From Rhodoferax sp. (GTDB lineage: Bacteria; Pseudomonadota; Gammaproteobacteria; Burkholderiales; Burkholderiaceae_C): a stretch of DNA of 64,000 bases. Shown piece by piece: positions 55,918 through 63,926 of the stretch. Position 1 is the stretch's first letter; each line of letters opens with the position of its first letter. The stretch spans positions 1 to 64,000 of the forward strand of contig NZ_JANXMU010000081.1 of NCBI RefSeq assembly GCF_025354435.1, given 5' to 3'. The notes under the pieces were generated by a model. It ran no database searches. It had not been told where the DNA came from and saw only the letters and a list, made by a program, of their open reading frames with translations. Both the position numbers and the translations under genes were made by a program.

Positions 55918-56691
55918 ATGCATTTGCCCCAACACCCTGAACTGTTAGACAAACTGGCCGCCAGCTACGCCCTGGGCACGCTGCGCGGTGGCGCGCGCCG
56001 CCGCTTTGAAACCTTGGCCCGCGAACAGGCCCCGGTGCGCGCCGCCGCCCTGATCTGGCAGGCCCGCATCGGCAGTGTGGCCGAACTGCAAACCCAGATA
56101 TTGCCCGAGCCGGTAGTGTGGACGCGTATCGACAACCTCGTGCAGGCCGATGTGCAGCGCCAGGCCATGCGCGATGCACACGTAGCCCCGCCTGCTGCTG
56201 TGGGATGGCTGCGCAGCCTGTTCGTTTGGCGCGGCGCGGCGGCTGCCGGTGTGGCAGCCGCCATCGTCGCCATGGTGGTGGGCGTGGACCAGCGCGCGCA
56301 GCTGGGCACCCAGATCGCCAGCCTGCAGACCCAATTGCAGGCTGCACCGCAAATCAAATACGTGGCCGTGCTGGCCGATGGCAAGGCCGATCCTTCGATG
56401 CTGGTGACCTTCGATGCCAGTAATAACAAGCTGCTGCTGCAGCGCGTGGGCGGCTACCAGGAAGCCAGCGACAAGTCGCTCCAGCTCTGGGCTTTGCCAC
56501 CAAAGGGCGGGCCGCGTTCGCTGGGCGTGTTGGGAACCGACAAGCTGCTGCGCCTGACCGCCGGTGAAGGCGATGTCCACGCCATCCCCACCCTGGCCAT
56601 TACCTTGGAGCCCAAAGGCGGCGTACCTGTTGGGTTTGGGCCGACCGGACCTGTGCTGTTCAAGGGCGCTTTGATCCAGAAGATGCTGTAG
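55918..56691 (+). CDS. RskA-like anti-sigma factor
   Basis: This 257-residue inner-membrane protein has an N-terminal ASD-like domain (ELLDKLAASYALGTLRGGARRRFE), one membrane helix (AAAAGVAAAIVAMVVGV) and a periplasmic RskA domain with LQLWALPPKGGPRSLGVL and the conserved FGPTGPVLFKG ending. It would hold the adjacent ECF sigma factor until a signal releases it. The ATG has a ribosome-binding site in AGGAGCAAATAA. A repeat-derived terminator follows the gene. Confidence 0.88.
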   Translation: MHLPQHPELLDKLAASYALGTLRGGARRRFETLAREQAPVRAAALIWQARIGSVAELQTQILPEPVVWTRIDNLVQADVQRQAMRDAHVAPPAAVGWLRSLFVWRGAAAAGVAAAIVAMVVGVDQRAQLGTQIASLQTQLQAAPQIKYVAVLADGKADPSMLVTFDASNNKLLLQRVGGYQEASDKSLQLWALPPKGGPRSLGVLGTDKLLRLTAGEGDVHAIPTLAITLEPKGGVPVGFGPTGPVLFKGALIQKML

Positions 56692-56710
56692 CAGGCCTAA
56701 TTTCAGGCAT

Positions 56711-56779
56711 AAAAAAGGTCTCTTGCGTATATTAAATATACGTGAGGTGCTCCTGTTTTCTTTGTCAAAAACAGGAGCA
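56711..56779. terminator. Repeat-derived terminator between the anti-sigma factor and ybdD genes, copy J
   Basis: The first part reads AAAAAAGGTCTCTTGCGTAT, continues ATTAAATATACGTGAGGTGC and then forms a perfect 12-bp stem, TGCTCCTGTTTT (56748-56759) and AAAACAGGAGCA (56768-56779). The first half matches the dispersed repeat, and the stem occupies the position of its second arm pair. It sits between two convergent genes and could terminate both. Confidence 0.65.
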
Positions 56780-56784
56780 TTGGC

Positions 56785-56985
56785 TCAGCAGCAGCGCCCC
56801 ACACGCCCTTTGCCCCCGTACCGGGCCTCCTGCCGCTCGCGGAAGAAAGCCTCGTAGCCCATCACTGGCTGGTCCGGGTGCTGGCTGCGCTGGTGGGCGA
56901 CGTAGGTGTCGTAGTTGGGCACGCCGACCATCAGGCGGGCGGTTTGGCCCAGGTAGCTGCCCAGGCTGGCGATTTCTTTAAGCAT
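56785..56985 (-). CDS. ybdD: YbdD/YjiX family small protein
   Basis: This 66-residue cytoplasmic protein matches the YbdD/YjiX family that accompanies CstA-type carbon-starvation transporters. Conserved features are LGQTARLMVGVPNYDTYVAH and DQPVMGYEAFFRERQEARYGGKG, ending in RVGRCC. The ATG at 56985 overlaps the cstA stop by 8 bases, the same arrangement as in E. coli. Its function is unknown, but it is always linked to the transporter. Confidence 0.92.
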   Translation of the reverse strand: MLKEIASLGSYLGQTARLMVGVPNYDTYVAHQRSQHPDQPVMGYEAFFRERQEARYGGKGRVGRCC

Positions 56986-59080
56986 TGGCGCGGCCACTCC
57001 GACCGGTCATGCGTACGGGCATCACCACGGGCACGCCGGTCTCGCGGGTGGTGGGCTGGCTGGCGCGGCGGGCGGCCAGGCAGGCGCGGATGCCGTAGAA
57101 CAGGATGCTCACCACCACCACCATGAAGAAGGCGCACAGCGTGGCATCGATGTAGTCGTTGACGATCACGCGGTGCATGTCCTCCATGGCCTTGGCGGGG
57201 GCCAGCAGCTTGTCCTGGTCGAGCGCGTCGCGGTACTTGGCAGCGTGGGCCAGGAAGCCGATTTTTGGATTCGCATCGAACAGCTTTTGCCATCCGGCGG
57301 TCATGGTGCAAATCAGCAGCCAGGTGGCGGGCAGCATGCTCACCCAGGCGTAGCGCTCGCGTTTCATCTTGAACAGCACCACGGTACCCAGGATCAGCGC
57401 CACGCTGGCCAGCATCTGGTTGGAGATGCCAAACAGCGGCCACAGCGTGTTGATGCCGCCCAACGGATCGACCACGCCCTGGTACAAAAAGTAGCCCCAG
57501 GCGGCCACGCACAGGCCGGTGGCCAGGCCGCTGCTGATCCACGAGTCGGTCTTCTTGAGCGAGGGCACGAAGGTGCCCAGCAGGTCTTGCAGCATGAAGC
57601 GGCCAGCGCGGGTGCCTGCGTCTACGGCGGTCAGGATGAACAGGGCTTCGAACAAAATGGCAAAGTGGTACCAGAAGCCCATCATGGCCTTGCCGCCCAC
57701 CATGTGCGAGAAGATTTGCGCCATGCCCACGGCTAGCGTGGGTGCGCCACCGGCACGCGAGATGATGGTGGTTTCGCCCACGTCCTTGGCGGTTTGCAGC
57801 AGCATCTCGGGCGTGACCACAAAGCCCCACTGCGAGATGACCTGCGCGGCGCTTTCGGCCGTGGGGCCGAGCACGGCCAGCGGACTGTTCATCGCAAAGT
57901 ACACACCCGGCTCGATGATGGACGCGGCCACCAGGGCCATGATGGCCACAAACGACTCCATCAGCATTGCACCGTAGCCGATGAAGCGGGCCTGGGCTTC
58001 GTTTTCCAGCAGCTTGGGCGTGGTGCCCGAGGCGATGAGTGCGTGAAAGCCCGACACCGCGCCGCAGGCGATGGTGATGAACAAAAACGGAAACAGGCTA
58101 CCCGCCCACACCGGGCCGCTGCCGTCCACAAAGCGGGTGATGGCGGGCATCTTCAGATCGGGGGCAATCACCACGATGCCGATGGCCAGCGCCAGAATTG
58201 CGCCGATTTTCAAAAAGGTGGACAAATAGTCGCGCGGGGCCAACAGCAGCCACACCGGCAGCACCGAGGCGATGAAGCCGTAGGCAATCAGGATCCAGGT
58301 GAGTTGCTTGCCGTCAAAGGTGAACATCGGTGCCCATTCGGCACTTTGTGCCACCTGGCCGCCGCCGACGATGGAGGCGATCAGCAGCACAAAGCCGATC
58401 ACCGACACCTCGCCAATCTTGCCCGGCCGGATGTAGCGGGTGTACACGCCCATGAACAGCGCCAGCGGAATCGTGGCGGCCACGGTGAACGTGCCCCAGG
58501 GGCTGTCGGCCAGCGCCTTGACCACGATCAGCGCCAGCACCGCCAAGATGATTACCATGATCATGAAGGTGCCGAACAAGGCGATCACGCCCGGTATCGG
58601 CCCGAGCTCGGACTTGATCAGGTCGCCCAGCGAGCGGCCATCGCGCCGGGTGGAGATAAACAGCACCAGAAAGTCCTGCACCGCCCCGGCAAACACCACG
58701 CCCGCCAGAATCCACAGCATGCCGGGCAGGTAGCCCATTTGCGCGGCCAGCACCGGGCCGACCAGCGGGCCGGCCCCGGCAATCGCCGCAAAGTGGTGGC
58801 CAAACAGCACGTATTTGTTGGTCGGCACGTAGTCCAGCCCGTCGTTGAGCCGCACCGCCGGGGTAGGGCGGTCGGGGTCGAGCTTGAGCACCGTGTCGGC
58901 GATGAACAGGCTGTAGTAGCGGTAGGCGATCAGGTAAACCGCAATCGCCGTGGCCACCACCCACAGAGCGTTGACGGTCTCGCCCCGGTGCAGCGCAATG
59001 GTGGCTAGCGCCCCCGCGCCGCCCAGGGCCACCAGCGCCCACAGGGCGTGGTTGGCCCAGCTTTTTGTTGGAGTGTGCAT
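56978..59080 (-). CDS. cstA: CstA-family carbon starvation/pyruvate transporter
   Basis: This 700-residue inner-membrane transporter has about 16-18 helices and belongs to the CstA family, which includes pyruvate and peptide uptake systems. Visible blocks are GHHFAAIAGAGPLVGPVLAAQMGYLPG, FVLLIASIVGGGQVAQSA, DYLSTFLKIGAILALA, HALIASGTTPKLLENE and GGINTLWPLFGISNQMLASVAL. The gene is followed by ybdD with an 8-base overlap. A divergent two-component system (59237-61224) is next to it, suggesting substrate-induced control like BtsSR or YpdAB of E. coli. Confidence 0.93.
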   Translation of the reverse strand: MHTPTKSWANHALWALVALGGAGALATIALHRGETVNALWVVATAIAVYLIAYRYYSLFIADTVLKLDPDRPTPAVRLNDGLDYVPTNKYVLFGHHFAAIAGAGPLVGPVLAAQMGYLPGMLWILAGVVFAGAVQDFLVLFISTRRDGRSLGDLIKSELGPIPGVIALFGTFMIMVIILAVLALIVVKALADSPWGTFTVAATIPLALFMGVYTRYIRPGKIGEVSVIGFVLLIASIVGGGQVAQSAEWAPMFTFDGKQLTWILIAYGFIASVLPVWLLLAPRDYLSTFLKIGAILALAIGIVVIAPDLKMPAITRFVDGSGPVWAGSLFPFLFITIACGAVSGFHALIASGTTPKLLENEAQARFIGYGAMLMESFVAIMALVAASIIEPGVYFAMNSPLAVLGPTAESAAQVISQWGFVVTPEMLLQTAKDVGETTIISRAGGAPTLAVGMAQIFSHMVGGKAMMGFWYHFAILFEALFILTAVDAGTRAGRFMLQDLLGTFVPSLKKTDSWISSGLATGLCVAAWGYFLYQGVVDPLGGINTLWPLFGISNQMLASVALILGTVVLFKMKRERYAWVSMLPATWLLICTMTAGWQKLFDANPKIGFLAHAAKYRDALDQDKLLAPAKAMEDMHRVIVNDYIDATLCAFFMVVVVSILFYGIRACLAARRASQPTTRETGVPVVMPVRMTGRSGRANA

Positions 59081-59236
59081 GGTCTTGTCTCGTTGTAAAA
59101 ATCAAAGACTTGAGTATTCTTGCCGCGACATGCTTTGGCATCGGTGCTAGTGCGGAGCGCTGCTCTGTGTGAATACGTAAGCGTTTTCCCTAGAGCAGGG
59201 CCGTCTACCATCGGTGCTCAAACCGAAAGGATGGCG

Positions 59237-60592
59237 ATGCGTTTACGGTGGAAAGTGTTGCTGCTGGCCGCCGTGCCGCTGTTGTTGGCGATGGCGGCGG
59301 TGGCGTGGACGGTGCGCCAGCAGTCCGACCAGTTGGCGCAGGCCCAGATCGCGGCAGTGCAGCCCATTCTGCTGCAGGCCCGTAAGGACGAACTGGCGCA
59401 TTTTGTGCGCGTGGGCGTGCGCGCCATCGCCTATCTGGTGGAACAAAAAGGCGATGTAGCAGCGGCCCAAAACGAAGCCCTGGCGCTGCTGCGGCGCATG
59501 GACTTTGACGAAGACAGCTACTTCTTTGTTTACGACCAAAACGGCAACAGCCTGATGCACCCGCGCCTGCCGCAGCTGGAGGGCCGCAGCCAGTGGGAGC
59601 TGCGCGATGCCACGGGCGGCCTGACCATCCAGCAGCTGGTGGCCCGGGCCCAGGGCGGCGGCGGTTTTGTGGACTACCCCTGGAACCGGCCCTCCACCCA
59701 CCGCGTCGAGCGCAAGCTGGGCTATGTGGAATTCATCCCCGCCTGGGGCTGGGTGGTGGGCACCGGCCTGTACCTGGACCACCTGCAGGAAACCGAGGCG
59801 CTGATCACCAGCTCTACCGCGCAAGCCATCGTGCAAACCCGTAACCAGATACTTTTGATAGCACTGGCCGCATTGCTGCTGGTGGCGGGCGGCGGATTTG
59901 CCTTGAATTTGTACGAGCAGCGTGCTGCCGATGCCCGGCTGCGGGCCATGGCCCAGAAGGTGGTGCTGTCGCAAGAGGCCGAGCGCTCCCGCGTCTCGCG
60001 CGAGCTGCACGACGGCATCAGCCAGTGGCTGGTGTCGGTGAAATTTGTCTTCGAGTCGGCCTTGGTGCAGGTGCAGCGGGGTGGCGGTGATGCCGTCGCC
60101 ACGCTGCGCAGCGGGCTGGACCTGATGCAGGGCGTGATGCGCGATGTGCGCCGCATCTCGCACGACCTGCGCCCCACGCTGCTGGACGACGTGGGCCTGG
60201 CCGGTGCCGTGGCCCAGATTGCCCGTGAATTTGGCGAGCGCACCGGCATCGCGGTGGATGCGCAGGTGGACACGCTGCCGCAGTTGCCCGATGCCGTGGC
60301 CACCGCCGTGTTCCGTGTGCTGCAAGAAGCGCTGGGCAATGTCGAAAAACACGCCCAGGCCCGCCACGTGGCGCTGCACCTGCGGTACGACGCCGCGGGT
60401 TTACGCTTGGAATTGCGCGACGATGGCCGCGGCTTTGACGTGCAGGCCAGCCAGCGCCAAGTGCGCGAAGGCCTGGGCCTGACCCACATGCGCGAACGTA
60501 TTGCCACACTGGGCGGGCAGTTCAGCCTGCAGTCAGAGCCCGGTGCTACCGTATTGACCGCCTATTTGCCCCCGGAAGCCCTGAAACTGTGA
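59237..60592 (+). CDS. Sensor histidine kinase with Cache domain, NarL-type
   Basis: This 451-residue membrane kinase has an N-terminal helix (about 7-27), a periplasmic sCache/dCache-like domain (about 35-200, with DYPWNRPSTHRVERKLGYV and PAWGWVVGTGLYLD), a second helix (about 205-228), a HisKA_3 domain with phosphoacceptor His258 (RELHDG), and a HATPase_c domain (DDGRGFDVQ and GLGLTHMRERI). Cache domains often bind small carboxylates. The ATG at 59237 is chosen because GAAAGG lies at good spacing. The ATG at 59231 is an alternative. It overlaps the response regulator gene by 4 bases and diverges from cstA. Confidence 0.9.
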   Translation: MRLRWKVLLLAAVPLLLAMAAVAWTVRQQSDQLAQAQIAAVQPILLQARKDELAHFVRVGVRAIAYLVEQKGDVAAAQNEALALLRRMDFDEDSYFFVYDQNGNSLMHPRLPQLEGRSQWELRDATGGLTIQQLVARAQGGGGFVDYPWNRPSTHRVERKLGYVEFIPAWGWVVGTGLYLDHLQETEALITSSTAQAIVQTRNQILLIALAALLLVAGGGFALNLYEQRAADARLRAMAQKVVLSQEAERSRVSRELHDGISQWLVSVKFVFESALVQVQRGGGDAVATLRSGLDLMQGVMRDVRRISHDLRPTLLDDVGLAGAVAQIAREFGERTGIAVDAQVDTLPQLPDAVATAVFRVLQEALGNVEKHAQARHVALHLRYDAAGLRLELRDDGRGFDVQASQRQVREGLGLTHMRERIATLGGQFSLQSEPGATVLTAYLPPEALKL

Positions 60593-61224
60593 CACCTACC
60601 GCCGCGCGCCCTCCTATCAAGCTGCTGATCGTGGACGACCACCCCATCGTGCTGCACAGCCTGGTCAGCCTGCTCACTACCTACGGCCCGCCCGTGCAGG
60701 TGGTAGCGCAGGCCCGCAGCGCCGAAGAAGCCCTGGTGCTGGCCGAGCAAAGCCAGCCAGACATCGTGCTGACGGATTTGCGCATGCAGCCCACCAGCGG
60801 CATCAGCCTGATCGAGCGCCTGAGCGCGCGCCAGCCGGGCATCCGCTACGTGGTGTTCACGGCCTCCACGCAAGAAGAGCACATGCTGCAGGCCTTTGAT
60901 GCCGGTGCGGCGGGTTTTGTGGTCAAGGAGTCGGAGGTGGAGGTAATCGTCAAGGCCATCGAGGCGGTGATGGGTGGCTCTACCCATTACCCCGCGGGCC
61001 TGATGCGCGCCCTGGAGCGCCGCCAGCAGCAGCCCAGCCTGACCGCCCGCGAGGCCGAGGTGCTGGCCCTGGTGGCCCAGGGCCTGACCAGCAAGGAGAT
61101 CGCGCGCTTTCTGGGCATCGACTTTCGCACCGTGGATGCGCACCGCGCCAACATCCGCCAGCGCTTCAATTTAGACAGCAGTGCCGCGCTGCTGCGGTTT
61201 GCGATGGAAGCTAGCAAGAATTAA
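60589..61224 (+). CDS. NarL/FixJ-family response regulator
   Basis: This 211-residue response regulator has a receiver domain with acidic pocket DDH and phosphoacceptor Asp63 (VLTDLRM), and a LuxR-type HTH (LTAREAEVLALVAQGLTSKEIARFLGIDFRTVDAHRANIRQRF). The start is a GTG (60589) overlapping the kinase stop (GTGA). It probably controls the divergent cstA-ybdD genes, inferred from position. A dispersed repeat follows it. Confidence 0.92.
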   Translation: MTPTAARPPIKLLIVDDHPIVLHSLVSLLTTYGPPVQVVAQARSAEEALVLAEQSQPDIVLTDLRMQPTSGISLIERLSARQPGIRYVVFTASTQEEHMLQAFDAGAAGFVVKESEVEVIVKAIEAVMGGSTHYPAGLMRALERRQQQPSLTAREAEVLALVAQGLTSKEIARFLGIDFRTVDAHRANIRQRFNLDSSAALLRFAMEASKN

Positions 61225-61225
61225 G

Positions 61226-61290
61226 TTGATTGCTACTAAATTTATAGCTAATGGTGTAGATGGCATATGCGCTATAGGCCAATTTGATGC
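61226..61290 (-). repeat. Dispersed palindromic repeat after the response regulator, copy K
   Basis: The plus strand reads TTGCTACTAAATTTATAGC, then TATGCGCTATAGGCCAATTT, the reverse orientation of the consensus. It lies between the convergent response regulator and glutathione peroxidase genes and could act as a hairpin terminator for both. Confidence 0.8.
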
Positions 61291-61302
61291 CTAAGTTAAT
61301 GC

Positions 61303-61863
61303 CTAGGGCTTCTGCGCTAGCGCCTTGTCAATCGCCGCCACCAGCTTGGGGCTGTCGGGCCCGGTCATGGAGTTATAGCTGTCCACTACCTGGCCTTTGC
61401 GGTCGATCAGGTATTTGTAGAAGTTCCAGCGCGGCTCTTGGCCCGTGGCCTTGACCAGTTCGGCGTAGAACGCATTTTTGCCCGCACCCGACACCACCGA
61501 TTTGCCTAGCATCGGGAATTTCACACCGTAGGTGTTGAAGCAGAAGTCGGCAATTTCCTTGGAGGTTTTGGCCTCTTGCGCGAAGTCGTTGGACGGAAAG
61601 CCCAGCACCACCAGCCCCTTGTCTTTTTGCTTGGCGTACAGCGCTTCCAGCCCCTCGAACTGGCCCGCAAAGCCGCAGTAGCTGGCGGTGTTGACGACCA
61701 GCACCACCTTGCCGGTGTACTGGCACAGGTTCTGCGGTGCCTCGTCTTGCAGGCGCGGAAACTGGTGCTGCAGCACGGCCGGACAGGCAGGCGGATTTTG
61801 GGCGGCAGCAGGCAGACTGCTGGCGACTAGCGCAAAGCCGAAAGCGTAAAAGGCGGGGTGCAT
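61303..61863 (-). CDS. Exported glutathione peroxidase-like protein
   Basis: This 186-residue protein has a signal peptide (cleavage likely after PAAA) and a thioredoxin-fold peroxidase domain with the peroxidatic Cys63 (NTASYCGFAGQFEGL) and a WNFYKYLID motif. The usual NQF of the family, with the catalytic Gln, appears as NDF (GFPSNDFAQEAKTS). It is therefore a thioredoxin/glutathione peroxidase-like enzyme with an altered active site, probably periplasmic. The peroxide substrate and reductant are unknown. Confidence 0.85.
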   Translation of the reverse strand: MHPAFYAFGFALVASSLPAAAQNPPACPAVLQHQFPRLQDEAPQNLCQYTGKVVLVVNTASYCGFAGQFEGLEALYAKQKDKGLVVLGFPSNDFAQEAKTSKEIADFCFNTYGVKFPMLGKSVVSGAGKNAFYAELVKATGQEPRWNFYKYLIDRKGQVVDSYNSMTGPDSPKLVAAIDKALAQKP

Positions 61864-61888
61864 GGCGGGCTCCTAATTTTCTAGAACT

Positions 61889-62845
61889 CTAGTGCTTTTG
61901 CATCAGCGCAGCATTCCCAGGGGTTGTTGCAAATGTTGTGGCGAAGGCGATGAAGGCCTGTAGCGCCGGGGTGATCTGCTTGTGGCGCGGCACGATCAAA
62001 TGGCATTGGCGCAGGATGGCGGGCAGAGGCGTGGCCAGGCAGCGCAACTGCCCGGCGGCCAATTTATCTTGCACCACCCAGCGCGACAGGCAGGTGATGC
62101 CCAGTCCGTGCACGGCAGCCTGCTGCATGGCCTCGGAGCTGCCCAGCTCGATGCTGCGGCGGTAGGCGTGCAGGTGCGGCAGCAGGGCCTGGTCGGTGGT
62201 TTCGCGGGTGCCCGAGCCGGGTTCGCGCAGCAGCCACACGGCTTCACGCAGGCCGTCCAGCGAAGCGGTGCCGCCCTGCGCCAGCGGGTGCGTGGGCGCG
62301 GCCACCAGCACCAGCGTGTCTTGCAGCCAGGGGGTGACCTGCAGCGTTGCCTCGTGGCAGGCACCTTCGATCAGGCCCACGTCCAGCGCAAATTCGGCCA
62401 CCGCGCGGGCTATTTGCTCGGTGTTACCGATCTGCACCCTGGACTGCCAGGCGCTGGCCTGCCCCGATGCCTGCCAGGCCGCCCAGCCGCCCAGCAGCGG
62501 CGGCAGCACATAGTTGCCGATGGTGGTGCTGGCACCGATGCGCAGCGACTGGGCCTGGCCGCTGCCATCACCGCTGCCATAGCGCGCCATCTGTTCAATG
62601 CCTGCCGCCCCGTCCAGCAGGGCCAGCGCGCGCGGCAGCAGGGCGCGGCCGTTGTCGTTAAGCAGCAGGCGCTTGCCCACGCGGTCAAACAACTGCAGTG
62701 ACAGCAGTCGCTCCAGCTCCGTCACGGCAGAGCTGGTGGCCGACTGCGACAGCGCAATCGCCACGCTGGCCGCCGTGGTGCTGCCGCTGTGGGCCACGGC
62801 CACAAAAATCTGCAGTTGGCGCAGGGTCAGTCGCAGTACATCCAT
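61889..62845 (-). CDS. LysR-family transcriptional regulator
   Basis: This 318-residue regulator has an N-terminal winged HTH (LRQLQIFVAVAHSGSTTAASVAIALSQSATSSAVTELERLLSLQLFDRVGKRLLL) and a periplasmic-binding-like effector domain. The effector part has the GASTTIGNYVLPPLLG and GTRETTDQALLPHL blocks of the CysB/YeiE-like group. Its target is unknown. It diverges from the ECF-controlled COG4315 gene and has no coupled gene. Confidence 0.88.
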   Translation of the reverse strand: MDVLRLTLRQLQIFVAVAHSGSTTAASVAIALSQSATSSAVTELERLLSLQLFDRVGKRLLLNDNGRALLPRALALLDGAAGIEQMARYGSGDGSGQAQSLRIGASTTIGNYVLPPLLGGWAAWQASGQASAWQSRVQIGNTEQIARAVAEFALDVGLIEGACHEATLQVTPWLQDTLVLVAAPTHPLAQGGTASLDGLREAVWLLREPGSGTRETTDQALLPHLHAYRRSIELGSSEAMQQAAVHGLGITCLSRWVVQDKLAAGQLRCLATPLPAILRQCHLIVPRHKQITPALQAFIAFATTFATTPGNAALMQKH

Positions 62846-62940
62846 AGTGAAGCCTTTGGGTATCGGTTGTATGGATGCATATTACAAAAATAAGTAAGTG
62901 GGTGGGTATGTGCTGGATTGGGAATATTTTTGCGGCCGCG

Positions 62941-62968
62941 GGAATAAACCACAGACACTTTGCGTCTA
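62941..62968 (+). promoter_or_regulatory. Candidate ECF-sigma promoter of the COG4315/ECF module
   Basis: GGAATAAA (62941-62948) and CGTCTA (62963-62968) have the arrangement of an ECF-type promoter, with 16 bases between GGAATA and CGTCTA, about 60 bases before the COG4315 start. It is probably read by the sigma factor encoded just downstream (autoregulation). A sigma-70 promoter is not evident. Confidence 0.6.
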
Positions 62969-63028
62969 CCCGGATGTAGGCGCTTTTTGCCCTACCTTGC
63001 CCGATTTTCTTTCCAAGGAAACCACACC

Positions 63029-63400
63029 ATGTTCACAAAATCCTTTGCCGCAGCCCTGCTACTCGGCTGTGCCACCCTGGCTGCCAGTGCGGCCGATGCC
63101 CCCGCCAAAATGGCCGGTGGCGTGCTGGTCGGGCCCAACGGTATGGCGCTGTACACCTTTGACAAAGACATGGCGGGCAACGGCAAAAGCGTTTGCAACG
63201 GCCCCTGCGCCACCTTGTGGCCGCCCCTGATGGCCGCGGCAGCCGACCAGCCCACAGACGGCTACACCCTCGTCACCCGTGACGACGGCAGTAAACAATG
63301 GGCCTACAAGGGCAAGCCGCTGTACTTTTTCCAGAACGACAAAACCGCCGCCGACCGCATGGGCGATAACTTCAAGGATGTCTGGCACGTGGCGAAGTAG
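63029..63400 (+). CDS. COG4315 secreted lipoprotein-like repeat protein
   Basis: This 123-residue precursor has a signal peptide (KSFAAALLLGCATLAASA) followed by two COG4315 repeats, seen as GGVLVGPNGMALYTFDKDMAGNGKSVCNGPCATLWPPL and RDDGSKQWAYKGKPLYFFQNDKTAADRMGD. Each repeat has the LYTF or LYFF signature and a nearby short acidic loop. The Cys pair in the first repeat may form a disulfide. Function is unknown. It sits directly upstream of an ECF sigma factor and is probably a target of it. Confidence 0.82.
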   Translation: MFTKSFAAALLLGCATLAASAADAPAKMAGGVLVGPNGMALYTFDKDMAGNGKSVCNGPCATLWPPLMAAAADQPTDGYTLVTRDDGSKQWAYKGKPLYFFQNDKTAADRMGDNFKDVWHVAK

Positions 63401-63419
63401 GGATTTCGCAAGCACGCCT

Positions 63420-63926
63420 ATGCCCCAGGACGACCTGCAACTCCTCAGCGCCGTGCCGCGCCTGCGCCGCTACGCGCGGGCTTTGGTGCGCAACCGCGAG
63501 GATGCCGACGACCTGGTGCAAGACACCTTGGAGCGCGCTTGGGCCAAATCCAGTCTGTGGCGCGGTGTGGTCGATATGCGCGCCTGGCTGTTCGGCGTCA
63601 TGCATAACTTGCACGCAGACGGCCAGCGCCGCCCCCGGCTGGCCACCGTAGAGCTGGACGATGCCACTCCCGAAATTCCCGTTGCGGCCAGCCACAGCGA
63701 GCGCCTGGACGTGCTGGACCTGCAGGCCGCCCTGGCCTTGCTGTCGCACGAGCAAAAAGAAGTCTTGCTGCTGGTGGCGCTGGAAGACATGGCCTATGCC
63801 GACATCGCCAGCACGCTGGGCATCCCTATCGGCACGGTGATGTCGCGCCTGTCGCGTGGCCGCGAGCGCCTGCGTGCCCTGATGGAAGGCCGCGCCGAGC
63901 CGGTGCACCTGAAAGTTGTCAAATGA
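63420..63926 (+). CDS. ECF sigma factor
   Basis: This 168-residue ECF sigma factor has region 2 (RRYARALVRNREDADDLVQDTLERAWAKSSLW and MRAWLFGVMHNLHADGQR) and region 4 (LLSHEQKEVLLLVALEDMAYADIASTLGIPIGTVMSRLSRGRERL). The ATG at 63420 starts 20 bases after the COG4315 gene. Its stop overlaps the start of an anti-sigma-like gene (ATGA), so they form a sigma/anti-sigma pair controlling the upstream gene. Confidence 0.9.
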   Translation: MPQDDLQLLSAVPRLRRYARALVRNREDADDLVQDTLERAWAKSSLWRGVVDMRAWLFGVMHNLHADGQRRPRLATVELDDATPEIPVAASHSERLDVLDLQAALALLSHEQKEVLLLVALEDMAYADIASTLGIPIGTVMSRLSRGRERLRALMEGRAEPVHLKVVK

